Shown here piece after piece: positions 5,327 through 5,441 of a stretch of DNA of 5,441 bases. Where the stretch lies: the NCBI GenBank assembly GCA_017959485.1, contig JAGDAM010000042.1, forward strand, positions 1 through 5,441. Reading direction: 5' to 3'. The notes below the pieces were generated by a model, which had not been told where the DNA came from, searched no databases, and saw nothing but the letters and a program-made list of their open reading frames with translations. The translations under genes and the position numbers were made by a program. Source of the stretch: Clostridia bacterium (GTDB lineage Bacteria > Bacillota_A > Clostridia > Oscillospirales > CAG-272). Numbering within the stretch: the first letter of the stretch is position 1; every line of letters starts with the position of its first letter.

Positions 5327-5373
5327 ATAATAATTATTACGGTTTACGTCGTAGGGGCGAGCATCGCTCGTCC
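5327..5373 (+). repeat. Partial second copy of the element's left end with one hairpin
   Basis: It overlaps the right end of the first element and repeats its left 33 bp (copy 2 at 5330-5362). It then closes into a single hairpin: 5355-5362 with 5366-5373, 8 pairs including one G-T, loop ATC. This has the same size and loop length as the fourth array unit. No GTGAAAT linker follows. Confidence 0.7.
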
Positions 5374-5441
5374 GCCTTCAACACGATAACCGCCGAGGAA
5401 TATTGGTGATATCTCAAATCACATAAACGCGTGCCTTCCCC
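5374..5441. other. Intergenic end of window, nothing clear
   Basis: No reading frame or RNA gene is recognisable. GTGAT (5406-5410) and ATCAC (5418-5422) could form a weak 5-bp stem with a 7-nt loop. The window ends in GTGCCTTCCCC, which could be the left arm of another stem-loop cut by the boundary; this cannot be tested here. Confidence 0.3.

Larger units (their letters stand above)
5151..5338. mobile_element. MITE-like element with terminal inverted repeats, carrying a hairpin array
   Basis: The first 22 bases (5151-5172) and last 22 bases (5317-5338) are inverted repeats matching at 19 of 22 positions; the three mismatches are adjacent. The outer 10 bases of each are the palindrome AATAATTATT and the inner shared part is GTTTGCGTC-like (GACGCAAA at 5317-5324). 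At 188 bp it has no room for a transposase and no open frame of note, so it would be non-autonomous. No clear target-site duplication is seen. The inverted repeats and size are visible; mobility is inference. The alternative is a structured RNA locus whose ends pair with each other. Confidence 0.5.

Noticed and set aside
5151..5374. CRISPR array
   Set aside because: The constant part is only 7 nt and the variable parts are 15-19-nt perfect palindromes, unlike CRISPR repeats and spacers; no cas gene is present.

Overview
The window looks like a chromosome fragment of a Gram-positive, gut-type member of the Clostridia (an Oscillospiraceae/Ruminococcaceae-like lineage is my best guess). The reasons are two secreted proteins that both end in a PTTGD-hydrophobic-basic tail (an LPXTG-like cell-wall sorting signal), purine-rich Shine-Dalgarno sites, three near-consensus housekeeping sigma promoters, moderately GC-rich coding sequence, and AT-rich promoters. 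This placement is inference; no marker gene is present.

Layout. Minus strand, 66-1721: a secreted, wall-anchored protein built of two diverged copies of a roughly 230-residue beta-rich (LamG/jelly-roll-like) domain, with its own promoter at 1759-1787. Minus strand, 1938-3518: a second secreted, wall-anchored protein with a right-handed beta-helix made of Cys-x-Asn-x-Gly repeats (GLUG-like), with a perfect-consensus promoter at 3555-3583. A 20-bp perfect inverted repeat (1855-1901) separates the two, so they are probably separate transcripts. Plus strand, 3786-5078: a GT4-type (GT-B fold) glycosyltransferase transcribed divergently from its own promoter (3721-3749). The two surface proteins share almost the same C-terminal anchor (20 of 32 residues identical) and probably sit on the same cell wall. 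The glycosyltransferase could make a surface glycan or glycolipid, but nothing in the window proves a link beyond adjacency.

The last 363 bases (5079-5441) have no gene and hold the most unusual structure. A roughly 188-bp element (5151-5338) is bounded by 22-bp imperfect terminal inverted repeats. Inside it is a strikingly regular array of four short perfect stem-loops, each with a 3-nt loop and a different stem sequence, separated by a conserved 7-nt linker (GTGAAAT or one-base variants). A second, partial copy of the left end follows directly (5327-5373) and carries a single hairpin of the same geometry. The conserved linker with changing but always self-complementary stems suggests selection on, or a copying mechanism based on, structure rather than sequence. 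It is not coding, since the spacing is not a multiple of three and the linkers create stops. This is the best candidate in the window for an undescribed system; it could be a non-autonomous (MITE/REP-like) mobile repeat or a structured RNA.
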